Shown here: positions 49,143 through 59,027 of the stretch, piece by piece
How the letters are laid out: every line of letters begins with the position of its first letter
Numbering within the stretch: the stretch's first letter is position 1
Origin: Plasmopara viticola
Lineage: Eukaryota > Oomycota > Peronosporomycetes > Peronosporales > Peronosporaceae
Assembly: GCA_001695595.3 (NCBI GenBank)
Contig: MBPM02000030.1
Span: 620,001 to 684,000 of the forward strand
DNA: 64,000 nucleotides
Reading direction: 5' to 3'
The notes under the pieces: generated by a model
What the model was told of the DNA's origin: nothing
The model's input: only the letters and a program-made list of their open reading frames with translations
Database searches by the model: none
Made by a program: the position numbers and the translations under genes

Positions 49143-51251
49143 ATGACGTCGTCGTTCTTCCCACAATTTGGCAACGTGTTCGCTTCGAACTCTGCCGGCC
49201 GGGTGTGTACACTGCGCACTGCTTTGATATGTCTATTATCTTATACCGTACCTATGCCTTGTAGAACGAGCTAGTTTCCTTTAACGCCGGGAAGATGACG
49301 GTTAAGTCCACAGCCAACGGCAAGTTTTTAGTGACGCCTCTGCTGGAGAAGGGTAAAATCTGTCTTTCGCGTGGTGACGATCAGCTGCTGCACTTTCAGT
49401 GGGTGGACCGACAGACGGGTGCCAGTCCTGAAGACTTTATCATCTTTCCAGACGATGCGCAATTTGCCAAGGTGGAAACGGGCCGCCCCGACGATCGTGT
49501 ATACACTTTGCAGTACAAAAATTCGTCACGTCGCTTCTTCTTTTGGATGCAGGTACAATATATCTATTATAGTATTGTTCGCAGCCCCGTTAGCCAGCCT
49601 GATGATCGACCCTTTGTATTGTACGGTCTCGTATCTATTCTCTATTGTAGAACAAGGACGCGGCGCGTGATCAAGAGCTCGTCAAGAAAGTAAATGACTG
49701 CATGAATAATGCGCAGGCAGCTGCTAGTAGCGACGGCGGGCGTGGATCCGGCAATAATGTGCAGCTAGACCACAACGCTATCATGCAGATGCTTGGTGCC
49801 ATGGGGGCTGGAGAGGGCCGTGCTGGTGCCGTAGGCAGTGGTCAAGCTGTGCAAATGTCCGAGTTGCAAAACATTTTGCAAAATATGGGTTTGCCTGCGG
49901 GTGCTCAGTCCGCAGCCTCATCACCTGCAACATCTGCCGTGTCATCATCTCAGGCGTCGCGGAACGGAGGTGGCAGCTCGGCAGCTGCTACCACAGCTCC
50001 GACACAGCGTGAACATGATGTCGCAAGCATGGAAGTTGATGAAATGGATGAAGATGAGCTGTTGCGTCTGGCGATCGAGGAAAGCATGCGCGATGGAGGC
50101 AGTACTAACGCCAGTGGTGACAACGCTGGAGCAGGTGATACAGAGGGCGGCAACAGACCCGCGGATCGTGACGAGAATTGTGGCAGTGAAAGTGGCGGCG
50201 GCAACATGGACACGTCATCTTAAGGTGTTGCAAGGTTTAAGCAAAATCAAAGGCTTGTACCCTTGTGGGTAGGTAGCATGTAATTTTTTACAAAAGTACT
50301 CCTTTTTCTCACTATTGAGCGTAACAACGCCTTTACTCACGCCGCGTGAGTAACAATCTCTCTCTTTCTTCTCATGCCTCTAGAAACCAGTAGCTTTGCT
50401 AGAATTCTCACGATGTTTGGTAATCGTAGGTTTTTTGGTCACGATTCTGTCGTGTCTGCTGCTGGTCTTGGGATTGAATACGGAAGCTTTGTATTGACTT
50501 TTTTTGTCTCTCTCAGATACTGCAACTTCGTCCACTACAAACTTGACAATTTCACCACCTGCGCCGGCTCCTGCTATTTCGACATCCACCGCATCTCCAA
50601 CTCTTGGAGCTGGAACTCTTACAACGGCTGATCTCCAGCGAGCAATGGCTTCTTTGCAACAATTTGCGGTTAGTCGTTCTTTGTTAAAAAAAATTGCTTG
50701 GCTTAATAGAAATGTGAATAATTACGCAATGTGTTTGTTCCTACAGCCATCGAATCCAGTGTCTTTGGTCAAGCTTTTGAGTGCTAATAACTTAAGCATT
50801 ATCTTCGATGACCCAGCGAGCGTCGAAGCACTTCTTCTACATTTACCAGAAGGCTCTCAGACTTTGGCTGAGCTTCGTGCTACGGTGAGACTGAGTCTTC
50901 TCGATATAAGGATTTGCTGGCACGGTATAACTCGATATGCTGCAAATTGGTTGCTTTCACAGCTGCGATCACCCCAATTGCGCCAAAGCATCGAATCTCT
51001 TGTCAATGCTTTGCAGACGGGCAACTATAACACTGTAATGGCTAGTTTCGAATTGGACCCTACTGCAGGTGCTGACAAGCTTGCAGTAGGTGACGGTAAG
51101 TTGCAAGCAAAGTATGCACTACCAAGCGTTCTGAGTTTTATGACAATGTTCATCAGGCGTTGGTGCCCTTTTATCTGCGATCCAAGCGTGGGCAGACGCA
51201 CCTGACGCCAACACGGAGGCATCGAGTGACCAGAGCGACGCGAAAAAGTAA
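49143..51251 (+). CDS. RPN13: Proteasomal ubiquitin receptor Rpn13/ADRM1 with an extra UIM
   Basis: Exons are 49143-49202, 49265-49552, 49651 to about 50185, 50517-50668, 50747-50884, 50963-51095 and 51157-51251, about 466 residues. The N-terminal Pru domain (about 21-133; LVSFNAGKMTVK, IIFPDDAQF, RRFFFWMQ) binds ubiquitin and the proteasome. The C-terminal DEUBAD domain (VSLVKLLSANNLS, LLHLPEGSQTLAELR, ALLSAIQAWA) binds the deubiquitinase UCH37/UCHL5 in known homologues. Between them, DEDELLRLAIEESMRD (about 248-264) is a good ubiquitin-interacting motif. The third intron is uncertain: its acceptor at 50516 is good, but the donor (I chose GTGAAA at 50186, phase 1) is weak, and without splicing the frame stops at 50221-50223. 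The other introns (61-98 bp) are clear. Confidence 0.85.
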
Positions 51252-51951
51252 AAGTGTTTGATTTAATCGTACGAATGCTTAGTGAAACAAATTTTTTGTC
51301 TTTTCCTATGTGATCTTTGGGCAAGCTTGCAAAATTATTAAACCTACAAAGCAAAAGGTCGGTTGATGAAGACAATGGTTCAAGACAACTCTTTTCCCTG
51401 ATCCACATTAAGTAATTTGTCATCATTGATACTAGTGAATTTATTACCTTGCGCATGGCATCGTTTCAAAGTTTATTCAGCTTACACTGGTGCAGTGCAT
51501 TTACGAGGCAAAGCGATAAGCGCATTAATTGAATCAAAAATCTCTTGCTATTTAATGTCTTTGTGAGTCTACCAAATTTCGATTCGATTTTAGTAGTCGA
51601 AGATCAAATAAATTTTATCAAAATGCTATTGCCGCGACACTGGTAGACAACCAAGTCGTAGTGGACATTGAGACGCCATCTTTGGTAGCATTAGCCCGAC
51701 GTTGTGAGCGCTCAATCTGATCCCTTAGCCCTCGAGAGAAATAAGCACTTGTAAGGCAAGCGTGTCGATCGAAAGAAGTGCTAGAGCATTAAATTTGATT
51801 GCTGCTAGTCCATCGGCGCTCACATCAATTTGCAGATGATTCCAGAACAGCTGTTATATGTGAATGAGTAATGACTGCGACTTACTTTTTTCTTCTATAA
51901 ACTGAAAGATAAATTATATCTCATTCCTCCCATACAATTTTTAATATAGAT
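51252..51951. other. Convergent intergenic region (700 bp)
   Basis: This lies between the 3' ends of Rpn13 (+) and the zinc transporter (-). It is AT-rich with no recognisable domain. A 143-codon frame on the minus strand overlaps the Rpn13 exon and looks accidental. Confidence 0.5.
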
Positions 51952-54345
51952 TTACCAGCATAAATCACTTGAAGAATGCGTTGTGTTGCTTTGCTGATGT
52001 ACAATCGGGTGGAAGCAAGCTTTGCGTTTGTGACCATGCTCGAGGCTGCGAACGTGATGGATCATGTAGCGAAAGTCATCACCCTCTGGGTTTTCATGAG
52101 TACTCATTGAACTCGATACACGCTGTTGCGGTTGCATGGAAAATGTCATGCCCTTGGTGAGCTCAGGTTCCACTTTGCAATTAAGTTCCTGACTACAGCC
52201 ATGACTGTGGCTGTGGCTAGCGCTGCAGCCGTTCATAAACGTTGCAAATTCAGAGTTCAATCCGTTGTTTTTCATGGTAGAATTTATCTGAGGTTTCGAA
52301 ATCTGTACAGACAAAAACTTGTCGAGCTGTGCGTGACGCCGAAAGATATATCGCGTCTGTTGCAAAACGTGCTGCTCATCCGCCGAGATAGCAACCTCAA
52401 GGTGCAACGTTGCAACACGCATAGTTCCTGCGTGGTGCCAAAGATTCCATTGCGCAATCCGCTCCACCTCAGGAATTGATGCTAAAATTTCTTGTAAAGC
52501 CGCGTTGACGCTGTCTTGTAGCTCTTGTGGAGCACCCTGAAGAAGTTGGCGAGCGGTATCACGAAGTAGAGGAAGCGTGCTACCCAAAATGAGTAGCGAG
52601 ATGAGTGCAGATGATGCTGAGTCAGCTACGTGCCACTCATACATATGAATCAGAATTGACGAGATGATGACACCCACGCTACCCAGCGTATCCGCCAGTA
52701 CGTGAAGGTAGACGCCATACATATTACTGTTCTTGCCAGTGTAGCCATTTTCAGAGGGACCTTCACCATGGGCCTGATGATGGCTAATGCCATGACTATG
52801 TCCGTGACCACTGCCACATGTATTAATTCCATGACTGTGATGCACATGGTCATGAAAGAAGAAAAGCCCAACGAGGTTCACAAGCAGTCCAGCCATCGAA
52901 GTTAGGAGCAAATGGTCCGTTGTGACCTTTGGTGGATCCAAAAAGCGCGATGCTGCTTCAGTAAACAAATGGAACGATACCAAGAGCAACAGTAACGAGT
53001 TCAGGAATCCTGATAGAACCTCTACGCGTCCGTATCCATACGTAAATAATGCGTCAGGTGGCCACTGTCCAATATACGAGGCCACAAGGCCAATCATGAG
53101 GGCGCCATTGTCAAAGAGCATGTGTCCTGCATCCCCCATGAGCCCCAAAGAGTTCGTGTACATACCAACTCCAAGCTCTACAAACATAATGACAATGTTC
53201 ACTGACAAAAACATAAGCATTTGTCGCGAGGCGCGCTTTGCCCACAGCACGGCAAGCACTTGCGATGCTTTCGCAGCCAGTCCGCCATTTTCAGCCCTGC
53301 ATGTAGAACTGAATCGGTACGTATCAAGATCCACCTCTCCTTCTTTATGAACGATACCAAGCCGTCGCCATTGATTCATTAAAACGTAAAGAACCAAACA
53401 ACAAGACACAGCGATCCACAAGCCGCGAACCCAGCCTAAGTCCACAACCGCAACAAATATAGCCAACACTATACCTGTTAAAGTAAACACCAGCTTTGCC
53501 TTTTCTTGGTCCCGTATTGCCAGCAAATTAATTTGCCTCGTCAAGGAATTAGCTGCAAAGTGGCATAAAGCGGCAACTACCAGGTAAAGAGTCCATGTGG
53601 ACAAGCTCATGACGCCTCCGTCCGCACTCGCTCGGTCGTTGGCAATTTGTTGGGTATGACGTATACTCTCGGGCGTCAGATACGCCAGCACAGTACCAAG
53701 CATCATTGCCCCAGCAACAGAAAATAGCGACGCATTACCGTCTGCTTGAAGCATAGACAAATGAGCGGTCCAATGCAGTCCTACTGCTGCCCCAATTAGT
53801 AGCAGAGTGTGCAAAAGCGCCCCATATTCGTCTAAATTGACGCCCGCTACCAGCAAGTAGCCTAAAAGTAGTAGTAGCGCATTAGTTTTGTCTCCAACGC
53901 TGTACCACCGCTTGATTTGTAGCAGTAGCACATCCGCATGTTGTAATAGGAAAGCAAAGAGCAGTCCAAAATGGCGGAGAGCCTGTACTGCCACATAAAG
54001 ACGTGCCAGTCGATGCGTGGCGCTTAAAGCGAGACGTTGCGGATCAATGTTGACGCTTCTTGAGCCGCGAGAAGTGGCAACGTGCAGCACGAGCTGCAGG
54101 AACAGCAATTGTGCCAGCACTGAAAAATTACGCGTTGTGTGCAGAAGCAGAGAGCGTAACAGACCCAAAATCAAAAGAGAGCAGATGGCCCCAACCGCTC
54201 CAGTCACGGGGATATTGCGAAAGCCACCGCCGTCGGCTGTTAAGTCCATTATGCCGTTTGAGCTGGTGGTAGGTAATAAAACAGAGCACTTGCCCCTTTT
54301 TTTAAGATAAATCTTCGCTTCATGTACTAATAAAATAAGCTTCAT
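51952..54345 (-). CDS. Large CDF-family zinc transporter (ZnT5/Msc2-like)
   Basis: A single exon gives 797 residues. The first 330 residues hold many hydrophobic segments, an N-terminal membrane extension like those of ZnT5 and yeast Msc2. The CDF core follows from about 375. The two zinc-binding HxxxD motifs are H408-D412 (GDAGHMLFDN) and H548-D552 (YLHVLADTLGS). Between them a histidine-rich loop (about 498-526, HDHVHHSHG and GHGHSHG) is typical of zinc carriers. A cytosolic CDF domain lies at about 600-685, then a low-complexity tail with another HSHSHG cluster. The family exchanges Zn2+ for H+ into secretory compartments. A later start at 54249 (MDLTADGGG) is plausible; the first 32 residues look less constrained. 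The 5' end is 63 bp from the dynein gene's stop. Confidence 0.9.
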   Translation of the reverse strand: MKLILLVHEAKIYLKKRGKCSVLLPTTSSNGIMDLTADGGGFRNIPVTGAVGAICSLLILGLLRSLLLHTTRNFSVLAQLLFLQLVLHVATSRGSRSVNIDPQRLALSATHRLARLYVAVQALRHFGLLFAFLLQHADVLLLQIKRWYSVGDKTNALLLLLGYLLVAGVNLDEYGALLHTLLLIGAAVGLHWTAHLSMLQADGNASLFSVAGAMMLGTVLAYLTPESIRHTQQIANDRASADGGVMSLSTWTLYLVVAALCHFAANSLTRQINLLAIRDQEKAKLVFTLTGIVLAIFVAVVDLGWVRGLWIAVSCCLVLYVLMNQWRRLGIVHKEGEVDLDTYRFSSTCRAENGGLAAKASQVLAVLWAKRASRQMLMFLSVNIVIMFVELGVGMYTNSLGLMGDAGHMLFDNGALMIGLVASYIGQWPPDALFTYGYGRVEVLSGFLNSLLLLLVSFHLFTEAASRFLDPPKVTTDHLLLTSMAGLLVNLVGLFFFHDHVHHSHGINTCGSGHGHSHGISHHQAHGEGPSENGYTGKNSNMYGVYLHVLADTLGSVGVIISSILIHMYEWHVADSASSALISLLILGSTLPLLRDTARQLLQGAPQELQDSVNAALQEILASIPEVERIAQWNLWHHAGTMRVATLHLEVAISADEQHVLQQTRYIFRRHAQLDKFLSVQISKPQINSTMKNNGLNSEFATFMNGCSASHSHSHGCSQELNCKVEPELTKGMTFSMQPQQRVSSSMSTHENPEGDDFRYMIHHVRSLEHGHKRKACFHPIVHQQSNTTHSSSDLCW

Positions 54346-54408
54346 ATACTTTAAAAGCTAATTGCATCTGTACGCACGTGGCCGTCACTCTTTGTGGCTC
54401 CATCCGCA

Positions 54409-54822
54409 TCAAATTGTCGTCGTGACTAGTTTCTCCTCCTCCTTGGCACCATTTGTAGCTTCCTCCACTACCACTCCACGACCAATAGGCTCTGGCGATG
54501 TATCTGTGGCTTCTGGTTGCTGGAGAACCACAATAGTAAATTTATGGTGCTGCGCGATGATCATCTCGTGCATCTTTGTGCGCAACCGCAGCCACTCGAT
54601 TTCATTGTCGTTTGGGTCAGGAAAGAGTTTTTGCATGTGTTTTTTGGTGCGACCATAGAGACTGAGGACGTGGTAGGCGTGCATTATGGCTTCTTTATAT
54701 TCCACGTTCTCGTACTTGACTACGATGCCATCATTGTTCATGAGGATGTAGGATGAGAATCCAGGCTTGCTCTTGAGCTGCTTGATGACTTCTTCCACCT
54801 CATTTGGAGCCGCTGCGGCCAT
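54409..54822 (-). CDS. Roadblock/LC7-type dynein light chain (DYNLRB-like)
   Basis: A single exon gives 137 residues. The roadblock fold covers about the first 100 residues: EEVIKQLKSKPGFSSYILMN, DGIVVKYENVEY, then LRLRTKMHEMIIAQHHKFTI. It dimerises and binds the dynein intermediate chain, serving cytoplasmic dynein and intraflagellar transport dynein in known organisms. Animal DYNLRB1 is about 96 residues; the extra C-terminal tail of about 35 residues (acidic, ending KLVTTTI) is unusual. The start codon is 67 bp from the divergent coiled-coil gene. Confidence 0.9.
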   Translation of the reverse strand: MAAAAPNEVEEVIKQLKSKPGFSSYILMNNDGIVVKYENVEYKEAIMHAYHVLSLYGRTKKHMQKLFPDPNDNEIEWLRLRTKMHEMIIAQHHKFTIVVLQQPEATDTSPEPIGRGVVVEEATNGAKEEEKLVTTTI

Positions 54823-54889
54823 ATCTTTGCTTCAAATATTGTCGACTGACTTGAACCGACGCCTTTAGCTGAAAGTTCAGTATACAATC
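54823..54889. promoter_or_regulatory. 67-bp bidirectional intergenic region, roadblock / coiled-coil genes
   Basis: Both divergent genes start from the edges of this 67-bp stretch, so transcription probably initiates very close to the ATGs or inside the opposite gene. It contains tattgtcgactgacttgaac and ttcagtatacaatc. I see no defined motif that I can name with confidence. Confidence 0.6.
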
Positions 54890-57074
54890 ATGGCGCAGCG
54901 CTCTGGCTCGTACTATGATGATTACATGCGCAGCAATGCCATGCTCAAACATTGTGGTGAAAAGAACGCGAAGAAGCTGCTTACAGATCGCAATGCATAC
55001 ATTTCATTTCTCGAGGTGCAACTGGAGCGGGTGTCAGCTGCATGTTTAACTTCGCAGACATTCGAAAAAAGACTTGCCGGACTCGAGAGTACGCAGAATG
55101 CTACTGATCAAAAGCTTGAGTCGCTTTCCAAAGTGTTTCGACTCAACCAAGAATACGTTGAGCAAACATCGCAGCAGGCACGGAGCGAATTAGCAGGACA
55201 CGCAGCCAAAATGGATTCCTGCATGAATGAAATATCGGCCGAGTTAATGCGACAGCAACCGCGTATGGCTACATTGGAGGATCAATTTCAACATTGCCAA
55301 GAGTATTTGCCACGTTTGGTGGAATCAAATGATGCAGCACTAAATGACGTCAAGGAGCAGACCCAGCGAGAGATGGAGGAGCTAAAAGCGCAAGTGGTTG
55401 CATTTGGGACTCGGATTGAAGACATCCACTCGAGCCACGTAGCGAAGGAGCAAATGGTCGAGACTTTGACCAACACGGCAACACGCAAGCTTGACAAGGT
55501 GCGTTGTACATCGTCTTTTGACACTAAAAGTTACAAAGTTTAGTGGTGTGAAGGAACTGGCACTTTTCAACTCATTTGTGTCAGAAAAAAGCTTTCAACT
55601 CGAAAGAAAGGTAACCCAACTGGTAAAAAGTCAAAAGAGTAAACTGCTGCATCAAAAAAAGTTGTTGACAAACTCTTGCTCAGGGCAGTGATTTAAAGCA
55701 GCTTGTCCGCCAGGTGACGTCTTCCTTGCGGGCAGAAGCATTAGAGACCGCAGACTGTCACGAAATACAAATTGTAGAGCTTCAGCAACAAGTCAAACAG
55801 CTGCAAAACAAATTGGAGCATGGGCACATCGAAACCAAAAACGTGCTTAGGAAATGTCTCGATAGCCAGCAATTTTTAGGTGGCACTGTCGTGGCACTTC
55901 AGTCTGAAGTTGATGAACTCAAGAATGACGGAGCAGATGCAGTCTTTATAGACAGTAAAGCGATGCCAATTGCGGTCGAACATCTACTGAAGAGACAAAA
56001 CGCTTTGAAGGATGCGTTGCGACTGTTACAAGTTTGTGTTCTTGAAACTCAGCAAGCATGCGAAGACCGCAATAACGAACTCACTGATAGGCTGGCAGCT
56101 GCTGAAGATTTACTTGACATCCGAATAGACGATTTGGTTTGGTTCGGACGCTTTTAAAAAAGCCTTGGTAATATCCTGACTGGTCTTTGTATTTTCTAGA
56201 GAAGTCGTATGCTTGCGGCCCTGAACGACATCGGAGACAGGCTACACGAAGATGCATACGCAACGTCGAGGACCACGGTATGTTTGCTTTAAGATTACTA
56301 AATGGCATTGTTCGTTGATTTGCGGCGCTTATAATTCATTTTAAGCAGCCTCAGGCGGCTATGCATGAGACCAAGTCTGAGTTGTATGTGAAGGAACATT
56401 CTGATGCACTTGAAAAGCGTTTTCGCGCTTTGGAGAACACTGTTTTGTCATTGGAGGTAGCTGAAGCTTGGTATAGGATGAAGTTTGTAGCTACACTTTT
56501 TTACTAAACTCTTAGCTAAAACTTCAGCGTAGTCGAGCAACTTCGGATGCATTGTGCCAAATTAGCGAAAATCAAGCTTCACGGCTTGAGAGACCGACAA
56601 CCGATATCGATAAATTTCAAAAGCAGCAAGGGGTATGACTGCGTTCACATTTACTATTGACTTTCTTAACAGAATGTATCACTTATAATACTTACAAGCT
56701 TGCTCGTATGGTTCCACGCAGCGGTTAACAGAATGGAAGAGCAAGCAAGACTATAAACGACGAATACGAGAACTTGAAGAGCGATTGCACCGAAGAGGTC
56801 AACTTAGTGAAGATCATCGAGCAAGCTTTGTTGAGCGCACATCGTCCAAGTCGCCCATTGCGTCGTCTGGATACCCACGTAGCACTACAACTAACAAAGC
56901 TTCACGAAGAGATGACACACCGGTAAAAGAGGTACAACAAATTACTATGAACAAATTCCTCTAACATCGTTTTCTGATTAGTAGAAAACCAGCATACAAA
57001 ATTTGAAGATGACGCAGGCAACAACAGCATCGAAATCAGTAAAGTCAACAAGACCTCAATTTGGTCGTCGATAG
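54890..57074 (+). CDS. Multi-exon coiled-coil protein, function unknown
   Basis: I infer eight exons and about 573 residues: 54890-55498, 55554-55610, 55684-56136, 56200-56277, 56349-56456, 56516-56632, 56722-56931 and 56985-57074. All junctions are phase 0 with GT-AG introns of 52-89 bp, which supports one gene. Exon 2 is the least certain; it could be skipped without breaking the frame. The protein is rich in E, K, Q and L with heptad-like runs (EVQLERVSAACL, IQIVELQQQVKQLQNKL, RRIRELEERLHRRG). The N-terminus is YYDDYMRSNAMLKHCGEKNA and the tail ends STRPQFGRR. I do not recognise a named family. Centrosomal, basal-body or flagellar function is only a guess from the shared promoter with a dynein light chain. 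Confidence 0.78.
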
Positions 57075-57252
57075 ACATACTCAATGTGTTACTGAGTTCC
57101 GAGTGAAAGAGCATGCACATTATGTAAAGCAAAAGGGGCAGTATCCGCGTGGTGCTCTACATATTAATGCATAATCAAAGTCGAGTTCACATTTACTTTA
57201 TGATGCTGTCAAAATAATTATTGACCACTCTCGTGGCGTTTTTTTATCCTAA

Positions 57253-57266
57253 ACAGACTAATTTTG
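57253..57266 (+). repeat. Target-site duplication, left copy
   Basis: ACAGACTAATTTTG lies directly before the 5' end of the LINE derivative and recurs at 58,418-58,431 directly after its tail. A perfect 14-bp match flanking an element with a 3' repeat tail is the signature of target-primed reverse transcription. Confidence 0.92.
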
Positions 57267-58417
57267 TTTTCGGAAAAGGTTGGGGTGACGCCCTCCTTCC
57301 AAGCGCGGGGGCTTAATGCTCGCGCGCTTCGGGCAGGTGCTCTCGGGCATCTGCAGGTCTCTAACGAGTCTCACCCTCGACGCGACGGTCTCCAGCACCA
57401 GGCCAAACCCCCTTCCACGCCCTTAATCGCGCCAACCGCATCCGGATTGGCTCCTTTAATGTGAATTCTCTAGGTTCGAAGCGCAAGAAGCACGTAACAC
57501 TCCCCGAAGATCTCCGGCGCTACCGCGTCGATATCCTTGGCCTCCGCGAAACCAAGATCTACGATAGAGGTGAGCACCGCATTGATGACTTCCTTCTAAC
57601 CCTGAAAAAAAAAAAAACGAAGCCAAGACCGAAGTCACCGAAATCCGCCGCCACTGCAACCCGTCGGGCGCCACTCGACACGCCCGATCCCGAGAAGAAA
57701 CCTGGCACCACACTAAGAAGCTCGGACCACTCCTCGGCGATATTAAAGATCTATACCGACGCAAGTCCCTGGCCACCCTCGCGCTCCACCGCCTCTGGTC
57801 CGTCTGGCTCCGCCCCACGTTCATCTCACCCAAGACACGCATTCGATTGTACAACACCTATGTTCTACCGATTCTGCTGTACAACTGGGCTCTTACCAAT
57901 TCAGAGCTCCACGGCCTCGAGAGTTTCCATCGCCGCCAGCTTCGCTACGCTCTTGGCTATCGCTACCCCCGACCCATTTCGAATGCAAGACTCTACGACC
58001 TCTGTGATGAGCGGCCGCTGAGACTACGACTGACACAAGCTCGCTGGCGCCTGTTTGGCCATGTACTTCGCCGCTATCCCGACATTCCAGCTAACCTCCA
58101 GATGCGTGCCTACTTCTTCTCCACCGCAGCAAAATGGCGCGGACGTCCCCGCACCACGCTCCCCTCGACACTCGACCACAATCTTGTTTCCCGTGGCTCC
58201 GGCTTTCGACTCCGGACAGCACAAGACCTCAAAGTGGTACGTACCCTTGCACAAGACTGAAAGAAATGGAAGACCCATACGACCTCGGTGCTGGATGCAC
58301 TGCCCGCCGAACGAGACTCGACGTATGCGGACACCACTCTATGCCGTGAACTAGCCAGACTGAGCCTAGCACGTGCATACCTTGGCAACGCGATAACGTA
58401 ATACATTACATTACATT
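57267..58417 (+). mobile_element. Internally deleted non-LTR retrotransposon (LINE), 1,151 bp
   Basis: The 5' end (ttttcggaaaaggttggggt) matches the short elements at 41.5-42.3 kb. From about 57,436 it encodes the start of an apurinic-type endonuclease domain (IRIGSFNVNSLGS, VDILGLRETKIYD), broken by a 13-base A run near 57,606. From about 57,640 another frame encodes the C-terminal end of a LINE reverse-transcriptase protein (LLGDIKDLYRRKSLATLALH, LRLYNTYVLPILLYNWAL, ARWRLFGHVLRRYPD) to a stop at 58,260. The catalytic reverse-transcriptase core is missing, so it is not autonomous. The tail is (ATTAC)n. Perfect 14-bp target duplications suggest recent insertion. Confidence 0.9.
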
Positions 58418-59027
58418 ACAGACTAATTTTGCCTTGCTGTTCAATTTGTTCGCATTTAGCACTATAGGCCAAAAAATCCGTCATTGCTTCGTCCTCTCCT
58501 CTGGCTTCGTGTGCTAAGTAGGTTATCGTCTCGAGGTTGCTTAATTTACAAATACTGCACGCAAGATTTCTCCAGCTATCCTGGCCATAGATGGGATTGA
58601 TGCAGTCTGAAACAAGGATGTAGTGGAAACTACTGTGAGGCAGCGTCCGGTTAGAACCCCAGGTGTATTCGGCAACCTGCAGGCGTGCTTGCTCGTTTTC
58701 AGACGTCGCGTTGGTCTTGATGTTTCGCTTCAGCAACCCCAGCGCATGCTGCTGGTCTGTAAGTAATACGTTAGCACCCAGCGAGGCTGCTACGAGACCC
58801 ACAAGACCGCATCCACTGCCCAGCTCCAGCACTGACTGTCCAGCGCTGACATTAAAGGTGGCAAGCGGCTTGGAAGCAAATACAATCAGACGCTCAGTCA
58901 GAAAGCGACTAGTCTCCCACACGCGTGACGCCGTCCACGCATCTTCAAAAATCGGGGCCAGCTCATCACATTGCAATGTTTCAGAGATCGAATAGATTCG
59001 CCCACTTACGGTCACTTGCTGAACCAT
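58416..59027 (-). CDS. METTL21-like protein methyltransferase, C-terminus truncated by a LINE
   Basis: A single exon gives 203 residues. The SAM-binding motif I is VLELGSGCGLVGL (66-78), followed by D91 after motif II, and SDCINPIY (140-147) in the position of the family's (D/E)xx(Y/F) segment. An upstream WTASRVWETSRFL (31-43) fits the lysine methyltransferases of the methyltransf_16 group. The substrate is unknown. The stop codon TAA is formed by the last base of the target-site duplication plus the element tail. Joining the two target-site copies shows the frame formerly ran 11 residues further (FRIKKRHESGQ) to a stop at 57,218-57,220. The core is intact, so activity may survive, but the 3' UTR now comes from the element. 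Confidence 0.87.
   Translation of the reverse strand: MVQQVTVSGRIYSISETLQCDELAPIFEDAWTASRVWETSRFLTERLIVFASKPLATFNVSAGQSVLELGSGCGLVGLVAASLGANVLLTDQQHALGLLKRNIKTNATSENEQARLQVAEYTWGSNRTLPHSSFHYILVSDCINPIYGQDSWRNLACSICKLSNLETITYLAHEARGEDEAMTDFLAYSAKCEQIEQQGKISL
58418..58431 (+). repeat. Target-site duplication, right copy
   Basis: This is the second ACAGACTAATTTTG. Its boundary with the ATTACATTACA tail is ambiguous by a few bases because the tail also ends in ACA. It lies within the coding region of the methyltransferase gene. Confidence 0.92.

Noticed and set aside
49838..50272. 144-codon + frame and an opposing frame over the Rpn13 linker
   Set aside because: They are shadows of the low-complexity, codon-biased Rpn13 exon 3. 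The Pru-UIM frame is the one with recognisable motifs.
51025..51456. 143-codon minus-strand frame
   Set aside because: It is antisense to Rpn13 exons and the 3' flank, with no domain.
52126..54310. Several plus-strand frames of 67-142 codons
   Set aside because: They are antisense shadows of the zinc transporter gene, which has full-length domain support.
57267..58417. Active LINE
   Set aside because: The reverse-transcriptase catalytic core is missing and the endonuclease frame is broken, so it could move only with help from another element.
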